The position numbers and the translations under genes are program-made. 64,000 nt of DNA from Mycolicibacterium tokaiense (GTDB lineage Bacteria; Actinomycetota; Actinomycetes; Mycobacteriales; Mycobacteriaceae): the NCBI RefSeq assembly GCF_010725885.1, contig NZ_AP022600.1, positions 6,138,001 to 6,202,000 of the forward strand, given 5' to 3'. This document shows, in pieces, positions 16,841 to 25,143 of the stretch. A model generated the notes under the pieces. The model was given only the letters and a program-made list of their open reading frames with translations. It was not told where the DNA came from and did not search any database. The stretch's first letter is position 1; every line of letters begins with the position of its first letter.

Positions 16841-17302
16841 GTGGCCGCCATCGACGGTGCCTGGTGGCCCCACACCGCGTCCGTGTCCAACGAACTGCCG
16901 GAACTGATCGAACGTCTGCAGCCCCGCCTCGGGGTCGTCGAGAACATCCGGATCAACTGGTCGGCCACCGAGGGTCCGCTGGGTTTCACCGACATGTGGT
17001 CCCGGGCGGCCAAATCGGCGCATCCCTGCCAAGCGCCACGCCTGATGGCTGTCAGTGGGCGCGACGCCGCGATCAGACTGCTGGTGATCCCATATCTGAC
17101 CTCGCCTGAGCTCGGGCAGTTGGTCCTCGCTCTCGCCGCGGCACGGCCGGTGGCCATGGCGCCCGCCGACCCCAAGCTGTCGAAGATCGGCGATTACATC
17201 CTGAGCATCGCGACCGCTGAGAGTCGACGGTGGTGCGGTGAGCCGGAAACCGCGGCGCTCCAACACAATACGTTGAAAAACAACAACGGGCCGGTGCGGT
17301 AG
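16841..17302 (+). CDS. DUF5994-family protein, 5' end probably displaced by a frameshift
   Basis: The conserved DUF5994 core is visible: AAIDGAWWPHTASVSNELPELIERL, then VENIRINWSATEGP and AIRLLVIPYLTSPELGQLVLALAAARP. Function is unknown; the family is common in mycobacteria. The family-like sequence RPVRLSLNNG continues upstream of GTG 16841 in the same frame to about 16800, yet no ATG, GTG or TTG exists there before a stop at 16760. A plausible N-terminus, MTTGTTPRLIRGRSER, begins at ATG 16735 in the frame one base off. A one-base shift near 16780-16805 would join them, so either the gene is broken, the sequence has an error, or recoding occurs. The GTG start given here yields 153 residues and loses conserved residues. 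Confidence 0.55.
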   Translation: MAAIDGAWWPHTASVSNELPELIERLQPRLGVVENIRINWSATEGPLGFTDMWSRAAKSAHPCQAPRLMAVSGRDAAIRLLVIPYLTSPELGQLVLALAAARPVAMAPADPKLSKIGDYILSIATAESRRWCGEPETAALQHNTLKNNNGPVR

Positions 17303-17319
17303 ACCACACCAGCCCGTTG
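17284..17319. terminator. Hairpin terminator between converging DUF5994 and cspA genes
   Basis: CAACGGGC (17284-17291) pairs with GCCCGTTG (17312-17319), and the inner GGTG (17293-17296) pairs with CACC (17307-17310), separated by a single C/A mismatch. It begins inside the end of the DUF5994 frame and stops 12 bases before the cspA stop. No T-tract on either side; likely a two-way terminator. Confidence 0.55.
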
Positions 17320-17331
17320 CGCGCCGCAGCG

Positions 17332-17535
17332 TCAGATCGTGGTGACTCCCACGGCCTGGGGACCCTTGGCTCCCTGCTCGACCTCGAACTGGACGCGCGC
17401 ATTCTCCTCCAGCGTCCGGAATCCGCTTCCGCTGATTTCGGAGTAGTGGACGAAGACATCAGCAGCGCCACCATCGGGAGCGATGAAGCCGAAGCCCTTT
17501 TCGCCGTTGAACCATTTCACAGTTCCCTGTGCCAT
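17332..17535 (-). CDS. cspA: Cold-shock protein (CspA family)
   Basis: A 67-residue single cold-shock domain that binds single-stranded RNA and DNA and acts as an RNA chaperone or antiterminator. Both nucleic-acid motifs are intact: RNP1 KGFGFI (about residues 13-18) and RNP2 VFVHY (about residues 27-31). It is close to the M. tuberculosis 67-residue CspA, although that gene lies elsewhere on its chromosome, so this may be a paralogue. GAGAGAAG upstream of the ATG can serve as ribosome-binding site. The 107-base gap to the transglutaminase gene presumably holds its promoter and a short leader; no clear -10/-35 pair is claimed. Confidence 0.93.
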   Translation of the reverse strand: MAQGTVKWFNGEKGFGFIAPDGGAADVFVHYSEISGSGFRTLEENARVQFEVEQGAKGPQAVGVTTI

Positions 17536-17642
17536 AACTTACTTCTCTCATCAAAAGCCGCGAACCTATAACGTCGGCTCGTCAATCGTAGCACACCGGA
17601 GAGGCATGTCAAACGTGTTGCCGCAGCTGACTTTTCACGCTC

Positions 17643-18482
17643 TCACGCCAGGCGGGTGATCTCCACGATCACGTCCAGGTCGGTGGATCCCTCACCTGAG
17701 TAGATGCCCTTGAGCGGCGTCACGTCGGCGTAGTCACGGCCCACGCCGACGCTGATGTACTGCTCGTTGATCTCGGCGTCGTTGGTGGGGTCGTAGTTCC
17801 ACCAGCTGCCGGTCCAGGCCTGCAGCCAGGCGTGGCTCTGCCCGTCGATGGTGTCACCGACCTTCGCCTTGGGTTTGGGATGCAGATACCCCGAGACGTA
17901 CCGCGCCGGGATTCCCATGCCTCGCAACAGGATCAGCGTCAGATGCGCGAAGTCCTGACACACGCCTTTCCCCTCGCGCAGCGCATCGAGGCCGGACGAG
18001 TGCACGCCGGTGGTGCCCGGGACGTATTTCAACTCGCCCTGCACCCAGCGGGCGGCCTCGATCACCGCCTCCTCCGGTTCGTGGTACTTGGCGATGCGCC
18101 GGCCCACCCGCTCGATCCGCTTGCTCGCCGGGGTGTAGTGCGTCGGCGTCAGGTATTCGTCGAACCGGTCGATCACGGCCTCGGACGCGAGGTCATCCCA
18201 ACTCACCTTGACCTCGGGCCGTTCCTGCCGATCGGTCTCCACCACCGACGATGCGGTGACCTCGAGCTCGGCGTGAGGAGCGTGCAGATCAAAGGCAGTG
18301 ACCGCCGTGCCGAAGTAGTCGACGTAGCGGTAGGACCGCGTGGCGGGCACCGTCTCCACCCGGTTGAGGATGACGTTCTGCCGGGAATCCGACCGCGGGG
18401 TCAGACGCGCTTCGTTGAACGACGCGGTGACCGGCGACTTGTAGGCATACCCCGTGGAGTGCACCACCCGCATCCGCCACAT
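17643..18482 (-). CDS. Transglutaminase-like protein (Rv2409c type)
   Basis: A 279-residue cytoplasmic protein with the bacterial transglutaminase N-terminal beta domain (residues 1-100, VVHSTGYAYKSPVTASFNEA) and a transglutaminase/protease core. The catalytic triad is visible: Cys in GKGVCQDFAHL near residue 180, His in GQSHAWLQAW near residue 220, Asp in YDPTND near residue 236. Such proteins can act as peptidases, amidases or cross-linking enzymes; the true reaction here is unknown. Its ATG directly follows the stop of the alpha-E gene, with the ATP-grasp gene before that, so the three genes form one translationally coupled operon, as in Rv2411c-Rv2409c. Comparative genomics has previously suggested that this trio makes or trims a peptide or amide-linked product. 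Confidence 0.88.
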   Translation of the reverse strand: MWRMRVVHSTGYAYKSPVTASFNEARLTPRSDSRQNVILNRVETVPATRSYRYVDYFGTAVTAFDLHAPHAELEVTASSVVETDRQERPEVKVSWDDLASEAVIDRFDEYLTPTHYTPASKRIERVGRRIAKYHEPEEAVIEAARWVQGELKYVPGTTGVHSSGLDALREGKGVCQDFAHLTLILLRGMGIPARYVSGYLHPKPKAKVGDTIDGQSHAWLQAWTGSWWNYDPTNDAEINEQYISVGVGRDYADVTPLKGIYSGEGSTDLDVIVEITRLA

Positions 18483-19460
18483 CTAGACCTCACCCTCCTC
18501 GATCACCAACGACCCGTTGCGCCCGGCGTCTGTCCACGCCACCCACGGCGCTGAGTGGAAGTACTGCAGCGCCAGGGCTTCTCCGACGTCGAAACACATC
18601 CTCTGCAATCCGGCCAGCCGCTGCTCCAGTTCTTCGAGAAGCAGACCGGGCCGCAGGAACTCCAGCTCGCTGCGCGCGCGGCCCAACAGCCGCTGCGCCT
18701 CGGCGGTGGCGCCCAGACGGTTGTGCGGCCGGTTGAGCAACTCGTCGAGGCTGTGCTCGGCCACCCGCAGCGAGTAGAACACCGACCGCGGGAACAACCG
18801 GTCCAACAGCATGAACTCCACCACCCGGCCCGCGTCGAGCACGCCGCGGTAGGTACGCAGATACGTGTCGTGGGCGCCCGCCGAACGCAACACCGTCACC
18901 CAGGCCGGCGACGATGCGCTGTCGCCCACGCGGGCCAGCAGCATGCGGACGGTCATGTCCACCCGCTCGATGGCCCGACCGAGCACCATGAACCGGTACC
19001 CGTCGTCGCGCGACAGGGTGGAATCAGCCAGCCCGGCGAACATCGCGGCCCGGTTCTCCACGTACCCGAGAAACTCGTGCGGACCCAGGCGTTTGGCGGC
19101 GCGTTCGCGCTCACCCAGCGCGTTGTACGTGGCGTTCAGACATTCCCACATCTCGGTGGAGGTGACTTCGCGTGCACCGCGGGCATTTTCGCGTGCCGCG
19201 GAGATGGCCTCGACGATGGAACATCCACCATCGGTGTCGCGACTGAAGGCCACCAGGTCGGTGAGCGACCAGACGTCCAGCGCCTCCTGCGGCGGCCTCA
19301 TCCCGAGCACCCGCAACAACACCCGCGACGCGTGGTCCGGATCGACGCTGGAGTCCTCCAGCAGCTGGTGCACGGTCACGTCCAGGATGCGCGCCAGGTC
19401 GTCGGCCCGCTCGACGTAGCGACCGATCCAGAACAGCGATTCGGCGTTGCGCGCGAGCAT
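18483..19460 (-). CDS. Alpha-E domain protein (Rv2410c type)
   Basis: A 325-residue, largely helical protein that starts with the conserved MLARNAESLFWIGRYVERADDLARI. The alpha-E family almost always accompanies a circularly permuted ATP-grasp protein and a transglutaminase-like protein, and its biochemical role is not established; conserved acidic and basic residues suggest it binds a substrate or helps the ATP-grasp partner. Other recognisable parts are ENARGAREVTSTEMWECLN and RLFPRSVFYSLRVAE. The open frame runs nearly 200 codons further upstream, but that is antisense-like sequence over the ATP-grasp gene. ATG 19460 overlaps the ATP-grasp stop by one base (TGATG). Confidence 0.88.
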   Translation of the reverse strand: MLARNAESLFWIGRYVERADDLARILDVTVHQLLEDSSVDPDHASRVLLRVLGMRPPQEALDVWSLTDLVAFSRDTDGGCSIVEAISAARENARGAREVTSTEMWECLNATYNALGERERAAKRLGPHEFLGYVENRAAMFAGLADSTLSRDDGYRFMVLGRAIERVDMTVRMLLARVGDSASSPAWVTVLRSAGAHDTYLRTYRGVLDAGRVVEFMLLDRLFPRSVFYSLRVAEHSLDELLNRPHNRLGATAEAQRLLGRARSELEFLRPGLLLEELEQRLAGLQRMCFDVGEALALQYFHSAPWVAWTDAGRNGSLVIEEGEV

Positions 19461-21181
19461 CAGTGCATCACCGCCTGCTGTTGTTGCTGCTGTTGCTGGC
19501 TCTGCGGTCCCTGCTGCTGACTCAGCACACCGGCCTGCTGTTGTTGCTGCTGAGACGAGCTCGCACCGTCGCCGTTGCGGTCCGCCGCTGACTTGGGCGC
19601 CTTGGGCAGCGCCCGGACCACCTCGGCCGCGCCGAGTTCGCGATCGGCGACCGAGGTGCGCGATGCCAGCACCCAGGTGTCCTTCGACCCGCCGCCCTGG
19701 CTGGAGTTCACCACCAGGGAGCCCTCCGGCAGCGCCACGCGGGTCAGCCCACCCGGCAGCACCCACACATCGTCGCCGTCGTTGACCGCAAACGGGCGCA
19801 GGTCGACGTGCCGCGGCGAGAGCCGGTCGTCGATCTGGGTGGGCACGGTCGACAACTGGACCACCGGCTGGGCGATCCAGCCGCGCGGATCGGCGCGCAC
19901 CTTCTTCGAGATGGCGGCCAGCTCCTTCTCGGAAGCATCCGGGCCGAAGACGATGCCGTACCCGCCGGAGCCCTCTACCGGTTTGATCACCAGTTCGTCG
20001 ATGCGGTCGAGCACTTCCTCCCGCTCGTCGTCGAGCCAGCACCGGAAGGTGTCCACGTTGGCCAACGCCGGCTTCTCGCCCAGGTAGTACTCGACCATGG
20101 TCGGCACATAGGTGTAGACCAGCTTGTCGTCGCCCACGCCGTTGCCGACGGCGCTGGAGATCACCACGTTGCCCGCCCGCGCGGCGTTGAGCACCCCGGC
20201 GACGCCGAGCACGGAGTCCGGTTTGAAGTGCATCGGGTCCAGGAACTCGTCGTCGATGCGGCGGTAGATCACGTCCACCTGACGCTCGCCCTCGGTGGTG
20301 CGCATGTAGACGGTGTTGTCGCGGCAGAACAGGTCGCGGCCCTCCACCAGCTCCACACCCATCTGGCGGGCCAGCAGGGAGTGCTCGAAGTACGCCGAGT
20401 TGTAGACCCCGGGGGTCAGCACCACCACCGTCGGGTCGGCCTCGTTGGTGGCCGCGGACTTGCGCAGCGCCCGCAGCAGGTGCGAGGAGTAATCACCGAC
20501 GGCACGTACCCGGTGCGAGGCGAACAGGTTGGGGAACACCCGCGCCATGGTCCGGCGGTTCTCCATCACATAGGAGACGCCCGACGGTGAGCGCAGGTTG
20601 TCCTCGAGCACCCGGAAGGTGCCCTGACCGTCGCGCACCAGATCGATACCCGCGACGTGGATGCGCACCCCGTTCGGTGGGACGATTCCCACCGCCTCCC
20701 GGTGGAAGTGCTCACACGAGGTCACCAGCCGGCGTGGGATGACGCCGTCCCGCAGGATCTCCTGGTCGCCGTAGATGTCGTCGAGGTACATCTCCAGCGC
20801 CTTGACCCGCTGGGTGATGCCCCGCTCCAGCCGCGACCATTCGGCGGCGGAGATGACCCGCGGAACCAGATCCAGGGGAAACGGCCGCTCCTGACCGGAC
20901 AGGGAGAAGGTGATGCCCTGGTCGATGAACGCACGGCCCAGCGCCTCGGAGCGCGCGGCCAGCTCCGACGCATCCGAGGGCGCGAGCTCGGCGTAGATGC
21001 CCTTGTACGGTCCTCGGACATTGCCCTGGGCGTCGAACATCTCGTCGAACGCTTGGTCGTAGGCCCCGCGGGTGTTGTAGCCGTCGAAGATCTGCTCGTG
21101 TTTTCGACCGTCTCTACGCGTTCCGGCCGAAGAACTGCGTGACTGTCGTCCGTTCTCACTGGGCAGGGTTCGAAGACTCAC
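19460..21181 (-). CDS. Circularly permuted ATP-grasp protein with glutamine-rich tail (Rv2411c type)
   Basis: A 573-residue protein predicted to form an amide or peptide bond through an acyl-phosphate, using the ATP-grasp fold in circularly permuted order. Conserved stretches include FDGYNTRGAYDQAFDEMF near residue 33, RVLEDNLRSPSGVSYVMENR near 190, VIYRRIDDEFLDP near 305 and VIKPVEGSGGYGIVFGPDA near 395 (nucleotide-binding part). The substrate is unknown. The last 35 residues, after the ADRNGDG segment, are extremely glutamine-rich, ending QQQQQQQAVMH; this low-complexity tail is outside the conserved fold. The GTG at 21181 has only a weak ribosome-binding site. It leads the alpha-E and transglutaminase genes and diverges from rpsT. 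Confidence 0.88.
   Translation of the reverse strand: MSLRTLPSENGRQSRSSSAGTRRDGRKHEQIFDGYNTRGAYDQAFDEMFDAQGNVRGPYKGIYAELAPSDASELAARSEALGRAFIDQGITFSLSGQERPFPLDLVPRVISAAEWSRLERGITQRVKALEMYLDDIYGDQEILRDGVIPRRLVTSCEHFHREAVGIVPPNGVRIHVAGIDLVRDGQGTFRVLEDNLRSPSGVSYVMENRRTMARVFPNLFASHRVRAVGDYSSHLLRALRKSAATNEADPTVVVLTPGVYNSAYFEHSLLARQMGVELVEGRDLFCRDNTVYMRTTEGERQVDVIYRRIDDEFLDPMHFKPDSVLGVAGVLNAARAGNVVISSAVGNGVGDDKLVYTYVPTMVEYYLGEKPALANVDTFRCWLDDEREEVLDRIDELVIKPVEGSGGYGIVFGPDASEKELAAISKKVRADPRGWIAQPVVQLSTVPTQIDDRLSPRHVDLRPFAVNDGDDVWVLPGGLTRVALPEGSLVVNSSQGGGSKDTWVLASRTSVADRELGAAEVVRALPKAPKSAADRNGDGASSSQQQQQQAGVLSQQQGPQSQQQQQQQQAVMH
19473..19552. repeat. CTG/TTG-rich repeat encoding the poly-glutamine tail
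   Basis: An identical 20-base block, GCCTGCTGTTGTTGCTGCTG, occurs at 19473-19492 and again at 19533-19552, exactly 60 bases apart, within a run of CTG/TTG triplets. On the coding strand these are CAG and CAA glutamine codons. Such a tract can change length by slippage or recombination in steps of three bases without breaking the frame. Confidence 0.8.
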
Positions 21182-21233
21182 CTGTCACATGCTGCACTAC
21201 GATCGCCGTTTCGGCAGGTTAGTACGCTCGACT

Positions 21234-21263
21234 TTGGGATATCGGGGGCCCTGCTGGTAACCT
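21234..21263 (+). promoter_or_regulatory. Candidate rpsT promoter
   Basis: TTGGGA (21234-21239), an 18-base spacer and TAACCT (21258-21263), which fits the mycobacterial TANNNT -10 pattern. It would give a leader of about 85 bases before rpsT. The same -10 hexamer appears in the candidate rplU promoter. Confidence 0.45.
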
Positions 21264-21354
21264 GAGCAGTCGCTGCCCGCCTCCGGGCGCGCTGGCCCCT
21301 GACGATCGGGTGCCCAGATACCAAGCTTGACAGAAAGTACGAAGGAACTCACGC

Positions 21355-21615
21355 GTGGCCAACATCAAGTCGCAGCAGAAGCGCATCCTCACCAACGAGC
21401 GCGCCCGACTGCGCAACCAGTCGGTGAAGTCCGCGCTTCGCACGGCTGTCCGCGGATTCCGGGAAGCCGTCGAGGCCGGTGACAAGGAGAAGGCCGGCGA
21501 GCTGCTGGTGAGCACCAGCCGCAAGCTCGACAAGGCCGCCAGCAAGGGCGTCATCCACAAGAACCAGGCCGCCAACAAGAAGTCGGCCCTCGCCCTGGCG
21601 CTCAACAAGATCTGA
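21355..21615 (+). CDS. rpsT: 30S ribosomal protein S20
   Basis: An 86-residue basic protein of the small ribosomal subunit that binds 16S rRNA. The sequence is fully typical: [20 protein letters not shown] at the N-terminus and [20 protein letters not shown] at the C-terminus. It starts with GTG, with the strong ribosome-binding site GAAGGAA at 21341-21347. It stands alone on the plus strand between the minus-strand ATP-grasp operon and holA, and is closed by a hairpin terminator. S20 synthesis is autoregulated in some bacteria; no evidence for that is visible here. Confidence 0.97.
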   Translation: MANIKSQQKRILTNERARLRNQSVKSALRTAVRGFREAVEAGDKEKAGELLVSTSRKLDKAASKGVIHKNQAANKKSALALALNKI

Positions 21616-21632
21616 CCCAGTTCTCGAACGAG

Positions 21633-21662
21633 AAAGCAGCCCGCCGTCTGGTGGGCTGCTTT
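21633..21662. terminator. rpsT terminator hairpin
   Basis: AAAGCAGCCCGCC (21633-21645) pairs with GGTGGGCTGCTTT (21650-21662) around a GTCT loop, with one G-T wobble. This is the clearest intrinsic-terminator-like hairpin in the window. Because the stem ends in AAA/TTT it can work on both strands, and it lies between the converging rpsT and holA genes. Confidence 0.8.
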
Positions 21663-21688
21663 GTCGTATCTGGACAGGTCGTTTCTGC

Positions 21689-22678
21689 TCAGCCCCGCCC
21701 GGCGGCCGCGATCTCGGCGACCCGGCGCACCGCGGACTCCAGCGCATAGTCCGCGTCCGCAGCCGCACCCTTGACGTCGGCGTTGAGCGCCGCCACCAGT
21801 CGGATGGCGTCGGCCACGCCGTCACGAGACCACCGGCGGGACTGCTTCTGCGCCTTCTGGATCCGCCACGGCGGCATACCCAGCTCCGAGGCCAAGCGGT
21901 ACGGATCACCTGACAACGGCCCGACCCGGGCGATGGTGTGCACCGCCTCGGCCAGCGCGTCGGCCAGCACCACCCGCGGCTCACCACTGAGCATGGCCCA
22001 GCGCAGCGCCTCGGCCGCACCTTCGACGTCGCCGAGCACCGCCTTGTCGGCGATGTCGAACCCTTTCACCTCGGCCTTGCCGCTGTGATAGCGGCGCACC
22101 GAGGCCACGTCAACTCGGCCGTCGGTGTCGGCGACGAGTTGTGAACAGGCCGAGGCCAATTCGCGGATGTCGGACCCCACGGCGTCGATCAGGGCCGTCA
22201 CCGTCTCCTCGTCCACCTTGACCCGCAGCGCCCGGAATTCCGCCCGCACGAAGTCGATACGCTCACCGGCCTTGGTGATCTTGGCGCACGGATGCACCTG
22301 GGCACCCAGCTCTTTGAGCTGCCCCGCCAGGGCCTTGGCCCGGCCGCCGCCACTGTGCACCACCACCAGCATGGTGCCCTCGGGCAGTTCGCCGGCCACG
22401 GAGGCGATGAGCGCCGCGGCGTCTTTGCCCGCCTCGGCAGCGGCCTCCAGGACCACCACGCGCTCGTCGGCGAACAGCGACGGGCTCAGCAGCTCGGCCA
22501 GCTCACTGGTGCTGACCTCACCGGCACGCAGGCGGTCCACCGGAACGTCGTTGGTGGCCGAAGCGTGGGTGCCGGCGAGCTTGCGCGCCTGTGCGAGCAC
22601 GGCGGTGACGGCGCGCTCGACCAGCAGCTCTTCCTCACCCAGGATCAGATGCAGTCCGTTGACCTGTGGGCTCACCAC
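21689..22678 (-). CDS. holA: DNA polymerase III delta subunit
   Basis: Clamp-loader delta subunit that opens the sliding clamp. The protein has 329 residues, near the usual length. The start [20 protein letters not shown] and later [27 protein letters not shown] are typical of HolA; the N-terminal AAA-like fold lacks a true ATP-binding loop, as in the family. Two GTG codons stand together at 22678 and 22675 and either can be the start. It follows comEC on the same strand with nine bases between, so comEA-comEC-holA look like one operon, the common arrangement in actinobacteria. Confidence 0.92.
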   Translation of the reverse strand: MVSPQVNGLHLILGEEELLVERAVTAVLAQARKLAGTHASATNDVPVDRLRAGEVSTSELAELLSPSLFADERVVVLEAAAEAGKDAAALIASVAGELPEGTMLVVVHSGGGRAKALAGQLKELGAQVHPCAKITKAGERIDFVRAEFRALRVKVDEETVTALIDAVGSDIRELASACSQLVADTDGRVDVASVRRYHSGKAEVKGFDIADKAVLGDVEGAAEALRWAMLSGEPRVVLADALAEAVHTIARVGPLSGDPYRLASELGMPPWRIQKAQKQSRRWSRDGVADAIRLVAALNADVKGAAADADYALESAVRRVAEIAAAGRG

Positions 22679-22687
22679 ACGATCGTT

Positions 22688-24214
22688 TCACGTCCCGCCG
22701 ACACCGAGCCCTGCGGACACCGCCCACGCCAGTAGGCACACCGCGGCGGCGGCCATCACCAGCCGGAACGGGCGCCTGCGCCACAGCACCACTGACGCCA
22801 TCACCGCCGCGGCCATCATCAGCGCACCTCCTGGCCCCGACGGCACCGGGACCGCGGCATGCGGCACCGCAGCGCCGCCGTGTGCGACCTGCAACAACCA
22901 CCACAGCTCCGGGCCGGTGAACCGGATCAGCAGACCGCCGGCCGCCGGCAGCACCGGCGCCACCGCGGCCGCGGCGGTACCCAGCACGGTGATGGGGGCG
23001 ATCACCGGCGCCACCAGCACGTTGGCCACCACGGCGACCAGGCTCAGGCTGCCGGACAGGCCGGCGATCAGCGGCGCGGTGACCAGCTGTGCCGCCAGTG
23101 CCACACAGATCGCGTCCGCGAGCGGTTTGGGCCAGCCCCGAGCCACCAGCCGCCGCGACCACAGCGGTGCCAGCACCACCAACGCCGCGGTGGCCGAGAC
23201 CGACAGCGCGAACCCGATGTCGACGGCCAGTTGCGGGGCCAGTGCCAGCAGTCCGATGACGGTGGCAGCCAGGGCGGGGATGGCCTGCCTGCGCCGCGCC
23301 GACACCACCGCCAACAACGTGATGGCCCCCATCACCGCGGCCCGCAGCACACTCGCGGTGGGCTGCACCACCACCACGAACGCCACCAGCACCACCGCGG
23401 CGAGCAGCACCGCCACCCGCAGTCCGACGACGGCAGCCGACAGCAGCACCGCCCCGCAGACGATGGTCACGTTGGCTCCCGAGACCGCGGTCAGGTGGGT
23501 GAGGCCGGCGGTCCGGAAATCGGTGACGAGCTCCGGCGGCAGCATCGACGTGTCCCCCAGCACCAGGGCAGGCAGCAGCGCCGCCGCCTCCGCGGGCAGC
23601 ACGGTGCGTCCCGCCTCGGCCAGCCTGGAGCGCAGCCGCTGCGCGCCGCGCTGCACCGGGGTGGCCGCGCCGACGGTGGGGCGCCCGGAGGCGGTGAGCA
23701 CCGCCACCGTCAGATCCCGTCGGGTCGGTGGCGCGATGCGGGTCCGGAACCGCACCGACTGTCCGGCGCTGACTGCGCCGAACGCGTCCGCGGACGCGAA
23801 AACCACCACCCTGCCCCGCATCTCGGCCCCGCCCACCAGCCGCAGGTCGGCCCGCATCAGCAGCCGTCCGCTGCCCAGCACCCGCGGGGTCTCGGTGACC
23901 AACACCGTGACCTCCGCCTGGCGGCCCACGCTGGCCAGGATCGGGTGTTGCCGAACATCGTTGTCCCGCAGCGTGATCGCGGCGCCGAAACCCAGGCCGA
24001 CCAACGCCGCTGCCAGCACCGCGGTCAGTACCGCCCGACGGGGACCGGCCGGGGTGCGGCGTCGCAGCAGAGCCGCCACGCCGGCCCCCACCGCGCCCGT
24101 CACCGTCGCCGCCACACCGGCCTGCCACACGATGCCTGCGGCGGTCACCGCCCAACAGGTCAGCGCCGCGGGAACCAGCCGCAGGTCGTATCCCGGGGCG
24201 TCCTGCGGCGTCAC
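22688..24214 (-). CDS. comEC: ComEC/Rec2-family membrane protein without the metallo-beta-lactamase domain
   Basis: A 508-residue polytopic membrane protein. The N-terminal part (residues 1-170) holds hydrophobic helices and a DUF4131-like beta region; the competence domain follows with the conserved LVLGDTSMLPPELVTDFRTAGLTHLTAVSGANVTI near residue 215 and about eight membrane helices after it. In transforming bacteria ComEC forms the channel that takes single-stranded DNA into the cytoplasm. The C-terminal metallo-beta-lactamase-like domain of full-length ComEC is absent, as I also recall for the roughly 514-residue M. tuberculosis protein, so DNA uptake in this lineage is not established. 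The GTG start overlaps the comEA stop (GTGA). Confidence 0.88.
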   Translation of the reverse strand: MTPQDAPGYDLRLVPAALTCWAVTAAGIVWQAGVAATVTGAVGAGVAALLRRRTPAGPRRAVLTAVLAAALVGLGFGAAITLRDNDVRQHPILASVGRQAEVTVLVTETPRVLGSGRLLMRADLRLVGGAEMRGRVVVFASADAFGAVSAGQSVRFRTRIAPPTRRDLTVAVLTASGRPTVGAATPVQRGAQRLRSRLAEAGRTVLPAEAAALLPALVLGDTSMLPPELVTDFRTAGLTHLTAVSGANVTIVCGAVLLSAAVVGLRVAVLLAAVVLVAFVVVVQPTASVLRAAVMGAITLLAVVSARRRQAIPALAATVIGLLALAPQLAVDIGFALSVSATAALVVLAPLWSRRLVARGWPKPLADAICVALAAQLVTAPLIAGLSGSLSLVAVVANVLVAPVIAPITVLGTAAAAVAPVLPAAGGLLIRFTGPELWWLLQVAHGGAAVPHAAVPVPSGPGGALMMAAAVMASVVLWRRRPFRLVMAAAAVCLLAWAVSAGLGVGGT

Positions 24215-24996
24215 ACCCGCACACGGTCGCGCAGCTTGTCCAGCCGGGCGGGTCCGATGCCGTCGACCTCACCGAGCTGCTCCACATCGGTGAATCGTCC
24301 GTTGGCATCCCGCCAGGCGATGATGGCCGCGGCGGTGACGGGACCGACACCGGGCAGGGCGTCCAGCTGCTCGGCGGTCGCGGTGTTCAGATCCACCGGA
24401 CCGGCGGCATCGGTGGCGCCGGCCGGCCCGGGGGTTTCGGCCGGGGTGCCCGGATCAGCGGCCACCGAACTGCCCAACGCGGGTGGCTGCCCGGGTAGCG
24501 GGGCGATGCCGACCACCACCTGCTCACCGTCGGCGACGCGGCGGGCCATGTTGAGGCCGAGGGTGTCCGCGCCCTCGGTCACTCCCCCGGCGGCGGCCAG
24601 CGCATCGGCCACCCGCGCGCCGGCGGTCAGGGTGACCAGGCCGGGTTTGTGCACCAGCCCGACGACACTGACGACCACCGAGCTGTCCTGGGGTCGCGGG
24701 GCGGCCGACGACACCATCTCCACCGCAGGCAGATTGGCCGCCGTGACCGGCGGGGGTTCGTCGCGGATCAAGGTGAAGACCGTGATGAGCACTGCGATGG
24801 CCGCCACCGCGCCCAGCGCCAGCGCCCCGGTACGGCCGGGGTCGGCCCGCGCGGTCTCCCACCAGCTGCGCGGCTGCGCATCGGGCAGCCACCGGGGCAG
24901 TAGCTCGTTCGGATCGTCGGCGGCCGGTTCGGCCGTCTCGTCGGACGGCTCGGCGAGGCGGCGGCGCAGCCGTTGGGTGGGCAGTTCGGTCGGCAT
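24211..24996 (-). CDS. comEA: ComEA-like helix-hairpin-helix DNA-binding protein
   Basis: A 261-residue membrane-anchored protein. The N-terminal cytoplasmic segment is about 60 residues, followed by one membrane helix (ALALGAVAAIAVLITVFTLI, about residues 56-75), an SLBB-type domain (VVSVVGLVHKPGLVTL, about residues 108-160) and two C-terminal helix-hairpin-helix motifs (DLNTATAEQLDALPGVG and EVDGIGPARLDKLRDRVRV). In competent bacteria ComEA binds incoming double-stranded DNA outside the membrane. It is coupled to comEC. Whether the pair serves transformation in mycobacteria is unproven. It diverges from the DHDPR-like gene. Confidence 0.9.
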   Translation of the reverse strand: MPTELPTQRLRRRLAEPSDETAEPAADDPNELLPRWLPDAQPRSWWETARADPGRTGALALGAVAAIAVLITVFTLIRDEPPPVTAANLPAVEMVSSAAPRPQDSSVVVSVVGLVHKPGLVTLTAGARVADALAAAGGVTEGADTLGLNMARRVADGEQVVVGIAPLPGQPPALGSSVAADPGTPAETPGPAGATDAAGPVDLNTATAEQLDALPGVGPVTAAAIIAWRDANGRFTDVEQLGEVDGIGPARLDKLRDRVRV

Positions 24997-25102
24997 GTGC
25001 CGACCGTAGGTGCAGGCCAGGACAGTGCGCCTGCGTCAGACCGGAGGCTGTGGATGATCGCCGGACTGTGGATGACCGGTTCCGGCCCGTGCCGGCACGC
25101 CA

Positions 25103-25117
25103 GCAGACATAATCTGC
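25103..25117. promoter_or_regulatory. Small inverted repeat in the comEA / oxidoreductase divergent gap
   Basis: GCAGA-CATAA-TCTGC is a perfect short inverted repeat; nearby AGACA (25105-25109) and TGTCT also face each other. It sits about 30 bases before the oxidoreductase ATG within the 147-base gap from comEA. No regulator gene is adjacent. Confidence 0.35.
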
Positions 25118-25143
25118 AGACTGTCTACTACCGGGGAGTGCCG

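Noticed and set aside
22125..25009. Two 700-codon plus-strand open frames opposite holA, comEC and comEA
   Set aside because: Low-complexity Ser/Ala/Thr- or Arg/Gly-rich translation, no ribosome-binding site, and strong conserved genes on the other strand.
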